Notes: generated from the letters alone by a model not told the origin. 64,000 bases of DNA from Myxococcaceae bacterium (GCA_016793095.1 JAEUJQ010000046.1:62001-126000); one strand, 5' to 3'. Shown: positions 17,828-26,463, counted from the stretch's first letter. Program-made: numbers and translations.

Positions 17828-20443
17828 TCACAGGTTCTGCGCCACGGTCTGGCGATTGAGGATGCGCGGAGAGATGAAGATGAGCAGCTCGTCCTTGGAC
17901 TCCAGCTCGCGGTAGTTGCGGAAGAAGAAGCCGATGACGGGAATCTTGCTGAGCAGCGGCAGCCCGTTCGTGGACGAAGAGCCGCGGCGAACGTAGATGC
18001 CGCCGATCACGGTCGTGTCGCCGTCCTTGACGAGCACGTTGGTGAGGGCCTCCTTGCGGCTGATCGCTGGCTGGCCGTTCGCGCCCGCGTTTGCGGGGTC
18101 AGGCTGGTTGTTGCTCGCCTGAACGCGCATCAGGATCGAGCCGTCCTGGGTGATGTGCGGCGTGACCGACAACTGCAGGATCGCGTCGACGAACACCGTG
18201 TTCGCACCGGCAGCCGACACCTGGCTGAACGGAATCGACGTACCCTGTGAGATGCGCGCCTGCTGGTTGTCGAGGGTGGTGATGCGGGGTGCCGAGAGGG
18301 TCTTCACCGAGCCCTGCGACTCGAGCGCTGACAGGCGGAGGTTCAAGGTCGCGGCGTTGCCCGCGCTGCCGAAGACGAGGCCGACCGCGCCGCCCGCGCC
18401 GTCCTGGGCGCCAACCGGCAAGCTCACCGCGTAGTTGGGCAACAGCGAGACGCCCTGGTTGTTGCCGCCGACGACGCCACCCGTGACCGCCACGTTGTTG
18501 GGGAACTGAAGACCCGTGGGGTTGCCGGTCGCCTGGCTGAGCACCGACTGACCGCCCCACTGGATACCGATCTCGCGCTGCTGGCGGATGTTCGCCTCGA
18601 CGATGCGGGCCTCGATCAACACCTGCGGAGTCTGCAGGTCGAGGCTCGCGACCATCGCCCTCACCTTCTGCATGTTCTCTGGCAGGTCGTTGACGATGAG
18701 CGTGTTGGTCCGGATGTCCACCGTCACCTTGCCGCGCTCGCTCAGCACCTCTTTGACTCGCAGGGCCATGTCCTCGGCAGTGGCATAGTTGACCGGCACG
18801 AGCTGCACGGACAGTGGCTGCGCCTTGCGATTGGCCTCGGCGCGCAGCTGACGACTCGTGGCCTCGTCCTGGAGCTTCTGGAGAGGCGCGACGCGAATGA
18901 TGTTGCCGAGGTCTTCCTGGCCCAGGCTCTTCGATCGCAGGATCAGGTCGAGGGCCTGATCCCAGGGCACGTTCCTGAGACGAATGGTGACCTTGCCAGA
19001 GACGTCATCGGCGACGACGATGTTCTTCTTCGAGATCTCCGCGATGATGCGGAGCAGGTTGTGAATGTCGATGTCCTTGAACTCGAACGAGACCTTCTTG
19101 CCGACGTAGCGCGTCCGCTGGGGGGCGCCCTCGACAGCGAACGTCGACGACTCGACCGACACACCCGCCGTGTTCCGACCATCCGAGGTGGCCGACTCGA
19201 CGGCCTGGTGCCCTTCCCTGAACGTCCAGGAGAGGACGCCTGGCCGCGTGTTGACCGTCTCGAGCAGGTCCGTCGAGCCAGCAACCACGACACGCACCTT
19301 GTTCTGGGCGCCAGGCACCGAGAAGGCGCTGACCATCTTCACCGCGGTCTGAAGATCCTGGGTGTCGAGGCTGCGCTCGAGCTTACGAGGCAGACTGGCT
19401 CCGGTGAGCGTCAGGACGGCGCTTCGAGAGTCGGGGCGCTCGACCTTCCAGCCACACCTGCCTGAGAGCGTCAGCTCGACCCGACCGCCCGGCCCATCCT
19501 CTTTGAACGCCAGGTTCTCGATCGTGGCGACCTCGCCCTGGGGCTCCATGTCGACACGCGCACCGTCGATCACGATCTCAGGCTGTTCGCCTGAGGGAGA
19601 AGGCGACGTCGAGAGCTTGACGGCCACGCCGCCGCGTACACGCTTGACGTCGTAGGCTGGCAGCTTGTCCGCCCCCTCGAGGACGACCCGGTAGCGGCGG
19701 CCATCGCTCCCGACGCGCAGCTCCTTCACCAGCGCATCCGACACACGAGGAGCCCTGGCCGGTCCCGAGAGCCCGACGAGATCGATCGCCAGGCGATCAG
19801 GCGCCGACAGCTCGAGGGTCTCGATGCGCGCAACTGGCCCGTCGGTCTTCAGCGTGAGCGTTCCGCGAGCATACGAGAGCGCGGTCACCCTGGTCCCTGG
19901 TCGCTGCACGGAGATCTCGTCGATCTTCGGAGTCGGCTCCTGGCTGGGCTGGGCGGTCGGCTCTGAGCTCGCCTCGCTCCTGGCCGGAGGCTGAGAGACA
20001 GCGGCGGCAGGAGCGCTCGAGGCGGCGGCTGGCGGCGCCTCGCCGTCCACGGTGACCACCAGGCTCGTGCCTTCAGCGCGCACGTCATACTTGCTCGCCT
20101 TGTCGAGTCCGACGAGGAGCCGCGCGACCTGGCTCTTGCCGTCGTTGAACTGCGACACGACGACGCCGCTCACCGGCCCCAGTCCGTCGTAGTGGCCAGC
20201 GAGCGCGCCGCGCTGGGCGTTCGAGATGTCGACCACCAGGCGATCAGGCTCCTGAAGGCGGAAGACCGTGAAGACCGGCGCGGCCGAGGCTTCGACGCGG
20301 ATCACCGCGCCGGAAGTCGCTGCCGCCACCGTGAGGGACGACAGCTCGGTGCGGTCGGCCGCGAAGGCAGTCAGACAGATGAGGCTTGAGGCTGCGGTGA
20401 CAAGTCGATTCATCGACCGGCTCTCCATTGCAGTTGCACGCAT
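17828..20443 (-). CDS. pilQ: type IV pilus secretin PilQ
   Basis: The 871-residue protein has a signal peptide (MNRLVTAASSLICLTAFAA) preceded by a short extension. Several AMIN-type peptidoglycan-binding repeats follow (for example DRLVVDISNAQRGAL and DRLAIDLVGLSG). Next is the STN/N0 domain (VSFEFKDIDIHNLLRIIAEI), then an N1/KH-like domain (VLSERGKVTVDIRTNTLIVN) and the C-terminal secretin domain (QVLIEARIVEANIRQQREIG onwards) ending LLIFISPRILNRQTVAQNL. PilQ forms the outer-membrane gate for the pilus fibre. The ATG at 20443 has GAGAG upstream and follows the pilP stop by two bases; an internal ATG at 20413 is an alternative start. It is the last named member of the pilMNOPQ operon. Confidence 0.96.
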   Translation of the reverse strand: MRATAMESRSMNRLVTAASSLICLTAFAADRTELSSLTVAAATSGAVIRVEASAAPVFTVFRLQEPDRLVVDISNAQRGALAGHYDGLGPVSGVVVSQFNDGKSQVARLLVGLDKASKYDVRAEGTSLVVTVDGEAPPAAASSAPAAAVSQPPARSEASSEPTAQPSQEPTPKIDEISVQRPGTRVTALSYARGTLTLKTDGPVARIETLELSAPDRLAIDLVGLSGPARAPRVSDALVKELRVGSDGRRYRVVLEGADKLPAYDVKRVRGGVAVKLSTSPSPSGEQPEIVIDGARVDMEPQGEVATIENLAFKEDGPGGRVELTLSGRCGWKVERPDSRSAVLTLTGASLPRKLERSLDTQDLQTAVKMVSAFSVPGAQNKVRVVVAGSTDLLETVNTRPGVLSWTFREGHQAVESATSDGRNTAGVSVESSTFAVEGAPQRTRYVGKKVSFEFKDIDIHNLLRIIAEISKKNIVVADDVSGKVTIRLRNVPWDQALDLILRSKSLGQEDLGNIIRVAPLQKLQDEATSRQLRAEANRKAQPLSVQLVPVNYATAEDMALRVKEVLSERGKVTVDIRTNTLIVNDLPENMQKVRAMVASLDLQTPQVLIEARIVEANIRQQREIGIQWGGQSVLSQATGNPTGLQFPNNVAVTGGVVGGNNQGVSLLPNYAVSLPVGAQDGAGGAVGLVFGSAGNAATLNLRLSALESQGSVKTLSAPRITTLDNQQARISQGTSIPFSQVSAAGANTVFVDAILQLSVTPHITQDGSILMRVQASNNQPDPANAGANGQPAISRKEALTNVLVKDGDTTVIGGIYVRRGSSSTNGLPLLSKIPVIGFFFRNYRELESKDELLIFISPRILNRQTVAQNL

Positions 20444-20445
20444 GT

Positions 20446-21018
20446 TCACTCTCGCGTCTTTCCATTCAGAAGGTCGAGAATCGGGTTCGAGCCCTGGCCC
20501 TCGGTGCTGACACACAGGTTCTGGCGGTTGGGCTGCGCACGGCCATCAGGCCCCACGACGAAGGAGGTGATGACGATGCAGTCACGAAGGATCGCTGTCA
20601 CTTTCCCTGCTTGCCGCCCCACCTTCGTGTTCCGTCGCACCACGTGGCCCACACCTGTCTTGTCCTCCACCATCGCGACCGGGTTTGCATCGCCGCTGAC
20701 CACGGCCACGAGCTTCAGGTCGTCGAGATCGACCTGACACAGCGGTTCGTCACAGGGCTCCTGGTTGGGCCCCTCGGAGCGGCCGGGCCCCTTGTCATCG
20801 GAGCCCGCCTGCGAGCTGCGGAACGGGTCCCGCTTGCCCATCGCGACGTAGGAGTACTGGTACGGCTCCGACTCGCTGGTGACGACTCCCGCGTCGGCTG
20901 GCGTGGACCGTCGCGCTGGCTGGGCGACCACCGGTTGGCCACCGCCGCCCGGCGAGTCGGAGTCGCAGCCGCTCGCACAGACGAGCCCGAGCAGCGCGCC
21001 GAAAACGATTGGCCTCAC
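20446..21018 (-). CDS. pilP: type IV pilus lipoprotein PilP
   Basis: The 190-residue lipoprotein begins VRPIVFGALLGLVCASGC, with lipobox CASGC. A proline/glycine-poor linker is followed by the PilP core (DPFRSSQ, then CQVDLDDLKLVAVVSG and AMVEDKTGVGHVV), which matches the beta-sandwich that contacts PilQ and PilN/O. The GTG start overlaps the pilO stop as GTGA. PilP links the inner-membrane PilMNO complex to the secretin. Length and position fit the family. Confidence 0.93.
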   Translation of the reverse strand: MRPIVFGALLGLVCASGCDSDSPGGGGQPVVAQPARRSTPADAGVVTSESEPYQYSYVAMGKRDPFRSSQAGSDDKGPGRSEGPNQEPCDEPLCQVDLDDLKLVAVVSGDANPVAMVEDKTGVGHVVRRNTKVGRQAGKVTAILRDCIVITSFVVGPDGRAQPNRQNLCVSTEGQGSNPILDLLNGKTRE

Positions 21019-21614
21019 TTGGGACCTCCCGCAGGGTCTTTGGTCTTCGCCGTGACGAACCGGAACGTGGTGGCGAGGAACTCGGACGAGAGGATCATCT
21101 TGTCGTTCCGCGGCAGCGGCGAGCCCAGCTTCAGGTTGTTCACGTTCACGATGCGCTTCATCTGGGAGATCTCCTGCAGGAAGACGGCGATCTCGTGGTA
21201 GTTGCCCTTCACTGACATCGAGATGGGAATGCGCGCGTAGAACGACTCCGGCGCCTCCGTGCCCGGGGTCACCCGGGTGATCTCCAGCCCCGCCTTCTTG
21301 CCGAGGTCGTTCATTGCGGCGAGCAGCTCATCGATGTCTTTCCGCTCCGGCAGTTCGGTGAGCGCGTCTTGCAGCCGCTGCTCGAGCTGATCCATCTCGC
21401 GACGACGCTCGAGCAGGTTGTCGGCGATCTCCTTCTTCTCTGCGTAGGTCTGGTCGAGCGTCACCTGCTGCGCTTTGAGCGACTCGATCTCAGTCTCGGT
21501 GTCCTGGATGAGCAGGAACCAGGTAGCCGCCGTGATCGCCACGAGCAGGCCGACGACGATGCCGGCCTTGGCGGCGATGGGCAGCTTGTTGACGCGTTCG
21601 AGGAGTTGTTCCAT
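21015..21614 (-). CDS. pilO: type IV pilus assembly protein PilO
   Basis: The 199-residue protein has a short cytoplasmic start and one membrane helix (AGIVVGLLVAITAATWFLLI). A coiled coil follows at about residues 38-90 (IESLKAQQVTLDQTYAEKKE), then a ferredoxin-like periplasmic domain (ITRVTPGTEAPESFYARIP, VKGNYHEIAVFLQEISQM). This is the standard PilO layout; it dimerises with PilN and contacts PilP. It lies four bases after pilN and overlaps pilP by GTGA. Confidence 0.94.
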   Translation of the reverse strand: MEQLLERVNKLPIAAKAGIVVGLLVAITAATWFLLIQDTETEIESLKAQQVTLDQTYAEKKEIADNLLERRREMDQLEQRLQDALTELPERKDIDELLAAMNDLGKKAGLEITRVTPGTEAPESFYARIPISMSVKGNYHEIAVFLQEISQMKRIVNVNNLKLGSPLPRNDKMILSSEFLATTFRFVTAKTKDPAGGPK

Positions 21615-21617
21615 GGG

Positions 21618-22289
21618 TCAGGTCGCGTAGTTGGCGGTCATGGCGAGTTCGAACTTCACGAAGCTCTTCCCCTTCCCGTCCTGCTGCGTGCTCTCCTTCA
21701 GCTCAACGCCGCTGAAGAAGTTCGAGAGCTGCTTGACGTCGAAGTCTTCGATCGCGCCTTCCGAGGCCAGCAGCTCGACGCGCACGTTCCTCGCGTCGCG
21801 CTTGCGCTCGACGACCCGGCCGATGCCCTTCGGCGTCCACACGACGTTCGACAGGCCGCGCATGAACTCCGAGACGTCCTCGTGGCTCTCGCCCGAGCCC
21901 AGGATTCGGACCGTGTTCGACTTCTCGTCGAAGTCGTTGATGAAGACCTTCTTCGGCATCGCAGAGGCGAGGGCGTCGAGCAGCTTCACCGGGCCCGAGC
22001 GCTGCTTCTTGAGCTTGTCGAGGATGGCCAGCTTGTCCTCGACCTCTTTCTTCCGCTTCTTCAGATCGTTCACTTCGCCGATCTGCTTCTCGAGGGCGTC
22101 GATGCGGCGCTGGGTCTCGGCGACCTGCTCCTGGCGCCGGGTGCGCTCGGCGTCGCGGGTCGCGTACCAGTAGTAGTTGCCGGCCCCGCCGATGATGACG
22201 GCCCCCGCGACCAGCACGAGGAACTGCCGCCCCATCTCCCGCTTCTTCACCTGCCGGACCGGCAGGAGGTTGATCCTGATTGCTGTCAT
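21618..22289 (-). CDS. pilN: type IV pilus assembly protein PilN
   Basis: The 223-residue protein starts with the highly conserved PilM-binding peptide IRINLLP (residues 4-10). A membrane helix (FLVLVAGAVIIGGAGNYYWY), a coiled coil (EQVAETQRRIDALEKQIGEV) and a small ferredoxin-like domain (VFINDFDEKSNTVRILGSGE) follow. The N-terminal peptide docks into PilM in the cytoplasm. The gene starts 16 bases after pilM. Confidence 0.95.
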   Translation of the reverse strand: MTAIRINLLPVRQVKKREMGRQFLVLVAGAVIIGGAGNYYWYATRDAERTRRQEQVAETQRRIDALEKQIGEVNDLKKRKKEVEDKLAILDKLKKQRSGPVKLLDALASAMPKKVFINDFDEKSNTVRILGSGESHEDVSEFMRGLSNVVWTPKGIGRVVERKRDARNVRVELLASEGAIEDFDVKQLSNFFSGVELKESTQQDGKGKSFVKFELAMTANYAT

Positions 22290-22305
22290 TGGTCGCCCTC
22301 CTTTC

Positions 22306-23388
22306 TCAGCCCAGCTTGTCGCCCGGCTTGCGCAGGGCCAGCCCCACGGCGACCGCGGCCTGAGGGGCGACGTCCATGATGAACGCCGGGTCGAACTTCC
22401 GGTTGTCGATCTCGATGCGCTTGAACGGCTGCAGAATCTCCACTGGCACCCCGACGCGTGACTCGATCGTCTTGAAGAGCGCTGGCACCTTCGCCGTGCC
22501 GCCCGAGAGGAAGACCTTCGAGAAGGTCGCGTCTGCGGCGGTGCCTGCGTAGAAGTCGAGGCTGCGCTGGATCTCGCCCGCCACCTGCTCGGCGACCTGG
22601 CTCATCACCTTCTCGACCTCTTGCGGCACGACGGCATCGGCGTCGCCGCGGCCGCCACCGACCTTGAGCGCCTCAGCCTCCTCGTAGGAGACGTTGAGCT
22701 GCTTCTGGATCTCTTCCGTGAACTGGTTGCCGCCGATGGTGACGTCGCGCGTGAAGACCGTCACCCCACCCGAGAGGATGTTGATGTTCACCACCGCCGC
22801 CCCTGCGTTGATGAGCACGACGGTCTCGCTCGCCGGGACGTCGTAGTTGGCGGCGAACGAGTTCTGCACGGCGAAGGCGTCGACGTCGACCACCACGGGC
22901 GTGAGCCCAGCCTCGGTCACGACCTGGGTGTAGTCGTTGATCATGTCCTTCTTGGCGGCGACGAGCAGCACGTCCATCTGGCCGGTCTGATCGTTCGCGT
23001 CAGCCTTGAGGATCTGGGTGTCGATGTTCACGTCCTTGATGTCGAAGGGGATGTGCTGTTCGGCCTCCCACTGAATGGCCTCCTCCAGCTCGTCCTGCGA
23101 CATGCGCGGCATCGAGATCTTCTTGATGATCACCGAGTGGCCGCCGACGCCGATGGCGACCTCCTTGTGGCGCAGCTTGAGCTCGCCGACGAGCTCCTGC
23201 ACCGCCTGCACGATCGCGGTGGAGTTCATCAGCGCGCCATCGACGATCGCCTCGGGAGGCAGCGGCTTCATGCCGAAGCTCTGCAGCGCGTAGACGATCT
23301 CACCGCGACGGCGGTTCTCTTTCAGCGAGATGAGCTTCACACCGGAAGAACCGATGTCGAGCCCCAGTGCCAGCTTCCCTTTGGCCAT
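22306..23388 (-). CDS. pilM: type IV pilus actin-like protein PilM
   Basis: The 360-residue protein is an actin/FtsA-like ATPase-fold protein. It has phosphate 1 motif LGLDIGSSGVKLISL near the N-terminus, the SHS2-like region (IGVGGHSVIIKKISMPRMSQ), the adenosine motif FLSGGTAKVPALF and the strongly conserved WEAEQHIPFD. PilM forms the cytoplasmic ring that binds the PilN peptide. The ATG at 23388 has AAGGAG ten bases upstream. A candidate promoter lies at 23423-23450, so pilM may head its own pilMNOPQ transcript. Confidence 0.96.
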   Translation of the reverse strand: MAKGKLALGLDIGSSGVKLISLKENRRRGEIVYALQSFGMKPLPPEAIVDGALMNSTAIVQAVQELVGELKLRHKEVAIGVGGHSVIIKKISMPRMSQDELEEAIQWEAEQHIPFDIKDVNIDTQILKADANDQTGQMDVLLVAAKKDMINDYTQVVTEAGLTPVVVDVDAFAVQNSFAANYDVPASETVVLINAGAAVVNINILSGGVTVFTRDVTIGGNQFTEEIQKQLNVSYEEAEALKVGGGRGDADAVVPQEVEKVMSQVAEQVAGEIQRSLDFYAGTAADATFSKVFLSGGTAKVPALFKTIESRVGVPVEILQPFKRIEIDNRKFDPAFIMDVAPQAAVAVGLALRKPGDKLG

Positions 23389-23422
23389 CGCGTCCAGGCT
23401 CCTTCGTGCTGCGTGCTCCGTC

Positions 23423-23450
23423 AGACTAGGGCCGTTCCCCGGCCTCTCAA
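23423..23450 (-). promoter_or_regulatory. candidate sigma-70 promoter for pilM-pilQ
   Basis: On the minus strand TTGAGA (23450-23445) is followed after 16 bases by TAGTCT (23428-23423). The -35 is a five-of-six match, while the -10 matches only in T, A and T. The spacer contains GGCCG and CGGCC arms around GGGAA, which could be an operator. It lies 35 bases upstream of the pilM start codon. The evidence is weak. Confidence 0.3.
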
Positions 23451-23463
23451 AAAAACCCGCTGA

Positions 23464-23685
23464 TCAGTCCTCGAAGACCTGCCCCTTGTCGGTGACCTTC
23501 AGCCCCAGGGCGAGAATGATCTTCCGCTTGGTGTCGAGGCGACACGGAGCGCCCTTCTCGACGCGATCGATCGTCAGCACCGAGACGCCAGCGCGACGCG
23601 CGAGCTCGGCCTTCGACAACAGCCGCTCCTCGCGCAGGTGCTGAACGTGGTTCTTCCGTCCCGGCCCCTCATCGTTCGAGTTCAT
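23464..23685 (-). CDS. small XRE-family helix-turn-helix regulator
   Basis: This 73-residue protein is essentially one Cro/CI-type helix-turn-helix domain (LSKAELARRAGVSVLTIDRV, then EKGAPCRLDTKRKIILALGL). The ATG at 23685 is chosen because the HTH homology begins shortly after it; the upstream reading frame is AT-rich intergenic DNA. It sits between the second two-component pair and pilM on the same strand. An 18-bp perfect palindrome lies 80 bases upstream (23765-23782), the likely site for autoregulation. Whether it controls the pil genes is not shown by the sequence. Confidence 0.82.
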   Translation of the reverse strand: MNSNDEGPGRKNHVQHLREERLLSKAELARRAGVSVLTIDRVEKGAPCRLDTKRKIILALGLKVTDKGQVFED

Positions 23686-23751
23686 CAGGATCGGCAGTGT
23701 GACCCGCCGCGCTGCCCGTGTCAAACCAAGTGATCTTTCTTTGACCACATA

Positions 23752-23791
23752 ATTATATGTCAAAGAGGTGTATTTACACCTCAAGAGGTGT
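23752..23791 (-). promoter_or_regulatory. candidate promoter and operator of the XRE gene
   Basis: GAGGTGTA-TT-TACACCTC at 23765-23782 is a perfect 18-bp palindrome. AAGAGGTGT occurs at 23763-23771 and again at 23783-23791, a direct repeat with a 20-bp period, so a third half-site adjoins the palindrome. Right beside it on the minus strand is TATAAT (23757-23752), an exact -10 hexamer; the palindrome would cover the -35 position. The surrounding 60 bases are AT-rich in a GC-rich genome. This is typical of a repressor-controlled promoter. Confidence 0.5.
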
Positions 23792-23849
23792 GTGGTCGTC
23801 AGCGCACCACCACCCCTTGTGGATCAGGAGAGGAGCGGGAGCGAGGCCG

Positions 23850-25268
23850 TCAGGGCTCGAGGGCGCCTTCGGCGTCGGGATCGATGCCGTAGTCTTTGAT
23901 CTTGTAGAGCAGCGCGCGGTGGCTGATCTCGAGCAGCTCAGCCGCGCGTGTGCGGTTGCCCTTCGTCTTGCGCAGCGCCGCGCGAATGAAGCGCTCCTCG
24001 AGCTCTCGCATCGCACGCTTGAGGGAGTACGCCATCTCCTGCGGCGTCGGCGTGGGCACCGGGGCGCCCGGCAGCGCTGAGCTGCGACGGCTGGAGATCC
24101 GCTCCGGCAGCGCCTCGAGCTCGAGCTGCGTGCCGTCCGAAAGCAGCACCGCGCGCTCCATCGCGTTCTCGAGCTCGCGAACGTTGCCCGGCCACTCGTA
24201 CGCGAGCACCGCGGCCTGCGCCTCGGGCGAGAGGCCCACGATCGGCTGGTCCCGGTTGAAGGCGGTGTTGAAGCGCGAGATGAAGATGTTCGCGAGCGGC
24301 AGCAGATCGTCGCGCCGCTCGCGCAGCGGGGGCACGCGGAGCTGCACGACGTTCAGGCGGAAGTAGAGGTCCTCGCGGAACTCGCCGCGCTCCACCAGCC
24401 GCGGCAGATCGCGCAGCGTCGCGGCGATCACCCGCACGTCCACCTTCTCGACGCGGGTCTCGCCGACGGGGCGCACCTCGCCTTCCTGCAGCACGCGCAA
24501 GAGCTTCACCTGAGCGGCCGCGGGCAGCTCGGCGACCTCGTCGAGCAGAATGGTGCCCTTGTGCGCGTCCGAGAACAGCCCCCGCTTCGCGGTGCGGGCG
24601 TCGGTGAAGGCGCCTCGGGCGTGACCGAACAGCTCCGACTCGATGAGCCCGGCCGGGATCGCGCCGCAGTTCACGGTGACGAAGGCCTCGTTCGCGCGAG
24701 GTGAGAGCTCGTGCAGGGTGCGCGCGACCAGCTCTTTGCCGGTGCCCGACTCGCCGGTGATCAACACGGTGCTGTTCACGGGCCCCACGCGCTGGATCTG
24801 CTTCTTGAGCGCCTTCATCGGCTCGCTCGTGCCCAGCATCTGGTCGAGGGTGGCGCTGCCACCGGGCGCGCGGAGGCGGCGGTTCTCCCGCATGAGCCGG
24901 GTCCGCTCCTCCACTTTGCGCAGGGTGAAGACGATCTCTTCGGGCTTGAACGGCTTCTGCACGAAGTCCCAGGCGCCGGCGGCGACGGCCTCGAGCGCCT
25001 GGTCCTTCGAGCCGTAGGCGCTCATGACGAGCACCGTGAGCTCGGGCTGCAGGACCAGCGCCTGCTTCAGCAAGGCCATGCCGTCGAGCTTCGGCATGCG
25101 GACGTCGGAGATCATCACGTCGTAGGGTCGCGTCTGCAGCTCCTTGAGCGCCTCCTCTCCGTCCGCGACCGCGCGCACCTCGAAGCCGTGCTCCGCGAGG
25201 ACGAGGGTCAGCACGTGGCGGATCGACGCCTCGTCGTCGACCACCAGAATGGAGCGCAGCAGGCCCAT
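23850..25268 (-). CDS. pilR2: sigma-54-type response regulator (second PilR-like, PilR2)
   Basis: The 472-residue protein has three domains. The receiver spans residues 5-120 (acidic pair in ILVVDDEASIR, phospho-acceptor Asp in VMISDVRMP, Lys in FVQKPFKPEE). An AAA+ sigma-54 interaction domain covers about residues 145-370, with Walker A GESGTGKE, Walker B GTILLDEVAEL and a WPGNVRELENAMERA motif. A Fis-type helix-turn-helix closes it (NRTRAAELLEISHRALLYKI). The sigma-54 contact loop reads GAFTDA instead of GAFTGA (24597-24614). It follows its probable kinase by 40 bases. M. xanthus has a second pilR/pilS pair at the same place, which supports the name; the targets are unknown. Confidence 0.88.
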   Translation of the reverse strand: MGLLRSILVVDDEASIRHVLTLVLAEHGFEVRAVADGEEALKELQTRPYDVMISDVRMPKLDGMALLKQALVLQPELTVLVMSAYGSKDQALEAVAAGAWDFVQKPFKPEEIVFTLRKVEERTRLMRENRRLRAPGGSATLDQMLGTSEPMKALKKQIQRVGPVNSTVLITGESGTGKELVARTLHELSPRANEAFVTVNCGAIPAGLIESELFGHARGAFTDARTAKRGLFSDAHKGTILLDEVAELPAAAQVKLLRVLQEGEVRPVGETRVEKVDVRVIAATLRDLPRLVERGEFREDLYFRLNVVQLRVPPLRERRDDLLPLANIFISRFNTAFNRDQPIVGLSPEAQAAVLAYEWPGNVRELENAMERAVLLSDGTQLELEALPERISSRRSSALPGAPVPTPTPQEMAYSLKRAMRELEERFIRAALRKTKGNRTRAAELLEISHRALLYKIKDYGIDPDAEGALEP

Positions 25269-25308
25269 GCCCGAGACATACGCGAGGGCCGAGACGCGGG
25301 CGACCTCT

Positions 25309-26415
25309 TCAGACCGCTGGCAATGAGATGGTGAAGCGCGCCCCGCCGCCCGCGCGGTTCTCGGCGGTCAGCTTGCCGTCGAACTGGCCGAGCAGGTGTC
25401 GCGAGACCGCGAGCCCCAGGCCGGTGCCCTGCCCCGGCGGCCGGGTGGTGAAGAACGGGGTGAAGAGCTTCGGCAGCACATCGGGCGGAATGCCCGGGCC
25501 GTCGTCCTCGATGATGATCTCGCCGCTGGTGCCGGACGCGAGCACGCGCACCTGGAGCGATCCCTTCCCCCCCGTCGCCTGGCACCCATTGAGGAGCAGG
25601 TTCACCAGCACCTGGGCGAGCGGCCCCGGCTCGGCGCGCAGGAAGGTGCCCTCGGGACAGGCGACGTCGATGCGCACCTGGGCGTTCTCGCGCATCGAGG
25701 TCACCATCTTCACGCAGCCGGCGACGAGCGGCCCGACGTCGAGCGGTTGGGCCTTCCCGCGCGAGGGGCGCCCCATCTCGAGCAGGCCGCGGACGATCCC
25801 GTCGATGCGCTTCACCTCGTCCTCGATGCGATCGAGCACCTCGAGCGTCGGCTGTTTCCCCTCGGCGCGCATGCGCAGCACCGAGAGGTACCCGAGGATG
25901 CCGGACAGCGGGTTCCCCACCTCATGCGCGACCCCGGCGGCGAGCTTCCCGATGGTGGCGAGGCGATCGGCGGCGACCAGCTCGGCCTGAAGCCGCGCGC
26001 GCTGCTCCGCGTTCACGGTGAGCTCGGTGAGTCGCCGTTCACTCGTCTGGCGCTCGGCGACCAGCGCTTCGCCCAGCTCGGCGACCGCCTGCGCCAGGCT
26101 GCCCCCGGGCGTGGTGTCGTGGTGCAGTCGTCGCCCCTCCCGCGCGAGCGTCTGCCCTGCGCGACGCTCGGCCTCCTGCAGCGGCCCGCCGATCAGGATC
26201 GAGATGACGAGGTACGCGAGCACCGCCGACAGCACGAGATCGAGCAGCCCCACGAGCGCGACCGTCACCTCCACGCGGGTCGCGGCCGTCGCGAGCCCCG
26301 TCAGCTCGTGCAGCCGCTCGGTTTGCGAGGCGACGATGGGCTGAAGGCTCGCCCACGTTCCGCCGGCAGCGACCAGCGCGATCACCATCGACACCGTCAA
26401 GAGGCGCGCCCGCAT
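25309..26415 (-). CDS. pilS2: sensor histidine kinase (second PilS-like, PilS2)
   Basis: The 368-residue protein has two membrane helices near residues 5-25 and 50-75. A linker with HAMP-like character follows, then a HisKA domain with the phospho-acceptor in GVAHEVGNPLSGI. The HATPase domain has N-box LVNLLLNGCQATGG, G1 EDDGPGIPP and G2 GQGTGLGLAVSRH. It should autophosphorylate and pass the phosphate to the adjacent sigma-54 regulator. It begins 48 bases after pilI; in M. xanthus the prepilin peptidase gene pilD occupies this junction, and here nothing does. Confidence 0.88.
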   Translation of the reverse strand: MRARLLTVSMVIALVAAGGTWASLQPIVASQTERLHELTGLATAATRVEVTVALVGLLDLVLSAVLAYLVISILIGGPLQEAERRAGQTLAREGRRLHHDTTPGGSLAQAVAELGEALVAERQTSERRLTELTVNAEQRARLQAELVAADRLATIGKLAAGVAHEVGNPLSGILGYLSVLRMRAEGKQPTLEVLDRIEDEVKRIDGIVRGLLEMGRPSRGKAQPLDVGPLVAGCVKMVTSMRENAQVRIDVACPEGTFLRAEPGPLAQVLVNLLLNGCQATGGKGSLQVRVLASGTSGEIIIEDDGPGIPPDVLPKLFTPFFTTRPPGQGTGLGLAVSRHLLGQFDGKLTAENRAGGGARFTISLPAV

Positions 26416-26463
26416 TCGTCGCCGATTCTGGCCCCGCGCAGCGCCCCTGACTACTTCCGTGGG

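Noticed and set aside
23449-23455. Run of seven T on the minus strand after the XRE gene, as an intrinsic terminator
   Set aside because: The only hairpin before it is short, bulged, partly in the coding region and about nine bases away. A T-run after no firm stem is not enough.
23713-23728. Possible sigma-54 promoter TGGTTTGACACGGGCA upstream of the XRE gene
   Set aside because: GG and GC are correctly spaced but the -24 C and -12 TT are missing; the TATAAT at 23752-23757 is a better candidate.
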